Assembly (NCBI GenBank): GCA_054601695.1
Contig: BAAHQB010000421.1
Coordinates: 1-64,000, forward strand
Direction of reading: 5' to 3'
Length of the DNA stretch: 64,000 bases
Origin: Amorphochlora amoebiformis
Taxonomy: Eukaryota > Cercozoa > Chlorarachniophyceae
The notes beneath the pieces are model-generated. The model made no database searches. It saw nothing but the letters and a program-made list of their open reading frames with translations, and was not told where the DNA came from. Positions 59,615 through 64,000 of this stretch are shown here, piece by piece. Within the stretch, counting starts at the first letter, position 1, and every line of letters begins with the position of its first letter. The translations under genes and the position numbers were made by a program.

Positions 59615-60075
59615 AATGTATGAATTTACTGGGTTCTTTGAGTAATCCTTGGCGAAGATTCGTCCATAGAATCCTTTATATATATATATATCTATATATA
59701 TATATGTATATATATATATCTATATCTATATATAGATATATATATATATATCTATATATCAATCACATCAATTGAGAAAATCACATATATCATGCATAAA
59801 CACATACATATACACACACAAGTACGTACAATACATATGTACATATTGTAGCAGTCTCTTCTTCCGATGATACGTGCACATATATATAACAATATATATA
59901 TATATATATATACATGCATATATACATACACATATAGATGAATAGATTCCACACACACATATACATACATAGTATTCATATATACATTACGTACATACAC
60001 GAATGTATTACCGATAGTTACCAGCGTAAAGACAATCCATATGTGAAAGATATATGCCACCTGATATAAGGTCTC

Positions 60076-60106
<31 letters not shown>

Positions 60107-60107
60107 C

Positions 60108-60139
<32 letters not shown>

Positions 60140-60357
60140 ACATATATCTAAAATAAATTAACATTTTGAAATACGCTGTTTTTCGCAAAGTGTTATTTCT
60201 TTCCCTTTTTTTTTTTTATTTTTATTTTTCGGCCCCAACTTTTTTTTTTTAAGAATTTTTCAGGAAAAACTCCTTCAAATTCTTTTGGTTTTTTTTTGGT
60301 AATTTGGAGATAGGGTCGGCTCTAAACATATATGATTTATATTCTTGTATAGTGCAC

Positions 60358-60416
<59 letters not shown>

Positions 60417-60478
60417 AGGTTATTACCATCGTAAACTTAGACGCGCGGCTGAAGTATGTCTCGCACTACATATAAAAG

Positions 60479-60527
<49 letters not shown>

Positions 60528-60632
60528 CATTCGTATGTGTATACATATATTATGTATACTACACATACACACACATATTACGCACACATATATATATACA
60601 CACACACATATATATATATATATTATAATATA

Positions 60633-60674
<42 letters not shown>

Positions 60675-60773
60675 ATACATATATAAAATTATATATATTG
60701 TATGTATACATACATATAATATGTACTCAAATGTTCGTATATATATATACATATATAAATATACATATATATC

Positions 60774-60807
<34 letters not shown>

Positions 60808-60809
60808 CA

Positions 60810-60861
<52 letters not shown>

Positions 60862-61150
60862 TTTGGTATATACATATGCAATATGTTCATTACCGAAGGC
60901 ATAGCAGTGTAGACGGCATAAAGTATCCCAAGGCTGGCTAGCATGTATCCAATGCGAGCTATGTTGAAGTACCATATGTTGGACTCTATTGTAAATTCGT
61001 AGGTTCCCTGATATATATATGTATATAGATATATATATATGTATATATATATGTGTGTATGTATATATATATATATGTATATATATATGGGTTTTACATA
61101 TGTGTATTCATACACATATAGTATGCATATATTATATATATATATATATA

Positions 61151-61192
<42 letters not shown>

Positions 61193-61474
61193 TTATATAT
61201 GTATATATGTTATGCGATGCATTTTGTATATTTGAATATATAATATAATTTATGCTCTCTTAACATTCATGTACATATATAGGTACATTCATGTACATAT
61301 ATAGGTACATTTATGTACATATGTAGGTACATTTATGTACATATATAGGTACATAAAAATATGCGCATATATGAAGATTATAGGAACCTATACATAAGCA
61401 CATCTATATGCATATATGTATATGTACATAATATATATATATGTAGTAATGTGTAAAGATTATGAAAAGTTTGC

Positions 61475-61513
<39 letters not shown>

Positions 61514-61584
61514 TACATCCATAATGTATAAATACACATACTCGTATATTTAAAGATTAAAAGAATGTACCCATAGCCAAGAGA

Positions 61585-61617
<33 letters not shown>

Positions 61618-61759
61618 GTATATAATACATGTACATTATATCAATATATATATAAATATATATATATAATATTGTGAGTTATATAAAGAAATACAATAAT
61701 GATTATCCATGGCCAAGAAAATTTATATATATATATATATATATATAGTATGTATATAA

Positions 61760-61811
<52 letters not shown>

Positions 61812-61920
61812 GCTTTAAGAATACAAGAATATTTATCAATGCCATATATATATATATAATATGTATACAATATATACATATATACAATATACTATAATAT
61901 ATTATACATATATACATATA

Positions 61921-61960
<40 letters not shown>

Positions 61961-62011
61961 CTATGTGTATATATATGTATGTATATATATATATATAAAT
62001 ATTATACATAT

Positions 62012-62064
<53 letters not shown>

Positions 62065-62151
62065 AAGAATACAAGAATGCTTACCCATGGCCAAGCGATA
62101 ATATTCCTAAGAGGGTTATGTTTTTAATGAATTTTAGACCAGTATATACAT

Positions 62152-62194
<43 letters not shown>

Positions 62195-62250
62195 AATATG
62201 TCATTTATTTAATGGTTTTGTTTTTGACTTATACATTATTTTACATACAT

Positions 62251-62322
<72 letters not shown>

Positions 62323-62400
62323 GATTGTATATATTCACCATGTCTCCCCGATCGAGTAAGGGATACGCATACAGAAAGCCAGGTAAATCAATATCTGATT

Positions 62401-62452
<52 letters not shown>

Positions 62453-62494
62453 AAAGGGATATGTATATAGAAAGCAGGTAAATCAATATCTGAT

Positions 62495-62544
<50 letters not shown>

Positions 62545-62596
62545 CATGTAGTAAAGGGATACGCATACAGAAAGCCAGGTAAATCAATATCTGATA

Positions 62597-62647
<51 letters not shown>

Positions 62648-62766
62648 AAGGGATATGTATATAGAAAGCAGGTAAATCAATATCTGATATATATATATAT
62701 ATATATAGATATATGTATATTTACAGATATATGTATATAAGTATTTACGAATATATTCTTACCCAT

Positions 62767-62799
<33 letters not shown>

Positions 62800-62807
62800 C
62801 ATATGTA

Positions 62808-62855
<48 letters not shown>

Positions 62856-62950
62856 ATATATATATATGTATATATATATGTATATACATATATTATTAAC
62901 TGACATAATGCATGAATAATATGTATGTGTCTAGATGTAGAGATCTATTT

Positions 62951-63003
<53 letters not shown>

Positions 63004-63022
63004 ATTAATTATATATATAAGC

Positions 63023-63121
<99 letters not shown>

Positions 63122-63123
63122 TG

Positions 63124-63173
<50 letters not shown>

Positions 63174-63348
63174 AATAGAGAAAGAGAGAGAAAGAGAGGA
63201 GAGAGAAAGAGAGAGAAAGAGAGCAGAGAGAAAGAGAGAGAGAGAGAGAGAGATACCGTAGCACGACTGACTGTCTTGCTGGTATAATGCTTTGACCACT
63301 CAATCAAATATTTATCATAACCCTATTATATATATATATATATGTATA

Positions 63349-63422
<74 letters not shown>

Positions 63423-63471
63423 TGTTTAATGCTTTTTCTCAAGGATTTATTGTAACGCTATATAAATACAT

Positions 63472-63522
<51 letters not shown>

Positions 63523-63571
63523 TATATATGTTCTACGTATGTTCATATGCATGATATATGTAAATATGTAC

Positions 63572-63609
<38 letters not shown>

Positions 63610-63737
63610 GTGATACATATATTCATATGCATACTATATATACGACATAAAACACACACACACACATACATACATATATACATATATATGTGAATATATA
63701 TATTATATACTTACATACATATTATATATGTGTAAAT

Positions 63738-63777
<40 letters not shown>

Positions 63778-63785
63778 ATATATAA

Positions 63786-63824
<39 letters not shown>

Positions 63825-63874
63825 GCTGTTTGAGCTGGACGCCGAGGATGAAGTACGGAAAGTACAAGAGTGTC
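58562..63874 (-). CDS. membrane acyltransferase-3-like protein, internal part of gene
   Basis: Minus-strand exons: 63823-63874, 63257-63322, 62339-62394, 62085-62106, 60894-61007, 60427-60465, 60012-60060, 59630-59673, 58974-59047 and 58562-58646. Phases agree at all nine joins (601 nt, about 200 codons). The 5' end is beyond the window and the 3' end is unresolved. Hydrophobic segments: [74 protein letters not shown] and a last [11 protein letters not shown]. The [11 protein letters not shown] motif early, and [14 protein letters not shown] late, resemble the C-terminal half of acyltransferase-3/OafA-type transmembrane acyltransferases, which move acyl groups to sugars or lipids. The catalytic N-terminal histidine region would lie outside the window, so the assignment is inferred from pattern only. 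Confidence 0.6.
58740..58960. repeat. A-rich tract
   Basis: About 220 bp of A-runs with single T, G or TT interruptions (poly-T on the sense strand of the minus-strand gene). It lies between two of that gene's exons. Confidence 0.9.
61260..61352. repeat. four-unit 24-bp tandem repeat
   Basis: TACATTCATGTACATATATA plus GG, repeated with small changes; each unit holds the palindrome ATGTACAT. Intronic in the minus-strand gene. Confidence 0.9.
61560..62106 (-). repeat. copies of a 22-nt exon's donor end
   Basis: On the minus strand CTTGGCCATGG|GTAAGCATTC with TTGTATTCTTTAAA (exon 62085-62106) is echoed at about 61832 (GGCATTGATAAATATTCTTG), 61708 (CTTGGCCATGGATAATCATT) and 61578 (CTTGGCTATGGGTACATTC). 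The donor GT is kept only in the real exon and the last copy. Confidence 0.8.
62339..62692 (-). repeat. four copies of an exon's acceptor end
   Basis: On the minus strand, ATATCAGATATTGATTTACC and TGGCTTTCTGTATGCGTATC begin units at about 62692, 62598, 62494 and 62398. The first three stop after CCCTTTAC and enter (TA)n. The last, lowest-coordinate copy is the full 56-nt exon with a GTGAAT donor. All four keep the CAG acceptor. Confidence 0.92.
63420..63470 (-). repeat. diverged copy of the 63257-63322 exon
   Basis: On the minus strand TATATAGCGTTACAATAAAT and CCTTGAGAAAAAGCATTAAAC parallel AATAGGGTTATGATAAATAT and TTGATTGAGTGGTCAAAGCAT of the real exon, on its upstream side. Confidence 0.6.
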
Positions 63875-63938
63875 CTATATAATACATATATATATATATA
63901 TATTTATATTTACAAGATATATATATATATACATCTAC

Positions 63939-63985
<47 letters not shown>

Positions 63986-64000
63986 CATATATATATATAT

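Overview
The window is nuclear DNA from an intron-rich eukaryote, probably a protist or alga; I cannot name the lineage. The evidence is many short exons joined by GT-AG introns (a few GC-AG), a nuclear-type tRNA-Gly(GCC) with internal promoter boxes, TAA and TGA both used as stops, and interspersed (TTAGGG)n telomere-type repeats. Most of the sequence is (TA)n microsatellite with CT, GA and telomere-like stretches. Nearly all long six-frame ORFs in it are simple-repeat translations (poly Tyr-Ile, Ser-Leu, Arg-Glu). The real genes show as 7-474 nt islands of complex sequence. I joined them by hand using splice sites and codon phase; no RNA or homology search was possible.

Layout: 392-559, a possible terminal exon. 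1506-4993 (+), 3' part of a polytopic membrane protein. 6614-17253 (+), a 19-exon Pro/Ser/Thr-rich protein with two C-terminal membrane segments. 17254-18320, CTAG-rich intergenic DNA. 19198-19958 (-) and 23107-26955 (-), partial genes in minisatellite and GA-rich DNA. 29034-46397 (-), a 23-exon WD40-repeat protein spread over 17 kb. 46483-46553 (+), tRNA-Gly inside the 335 bp divergent promoter region. 46733-57128 (+), a 14-exon polytopic membrane protein. 57129-58561, intergenic. 58562-63874 (-), part of a membrane protein resembling the acyltransferase-3 family, running off the right edge.

The most unusual feature is how the introns are built. At about 17 exon edges, an intron-exon boundary (3' or 5' splice site plus 10-60 nt of exon) is repeated in tandem 2-8 times into the intron, each copy separated by (TA)n or TTAGGG DNA. 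Only the copy at the exon proper carries the whole exon, so introns seem to grow by tandem duplication with one breakpoint inside the exon. This leaves arrays of decoy or alternative splice sites. A second novelty is a conserved ~50 bp sequence next to TTAGGG tracts at nine places. A third is that antisense telomere repeats (CCCTAA)n often form the 3' ends of introns, where they supply CTAAC branch-point-like and CCCTAG acceptor sequences. No operon-like functional link between the genes is visible.
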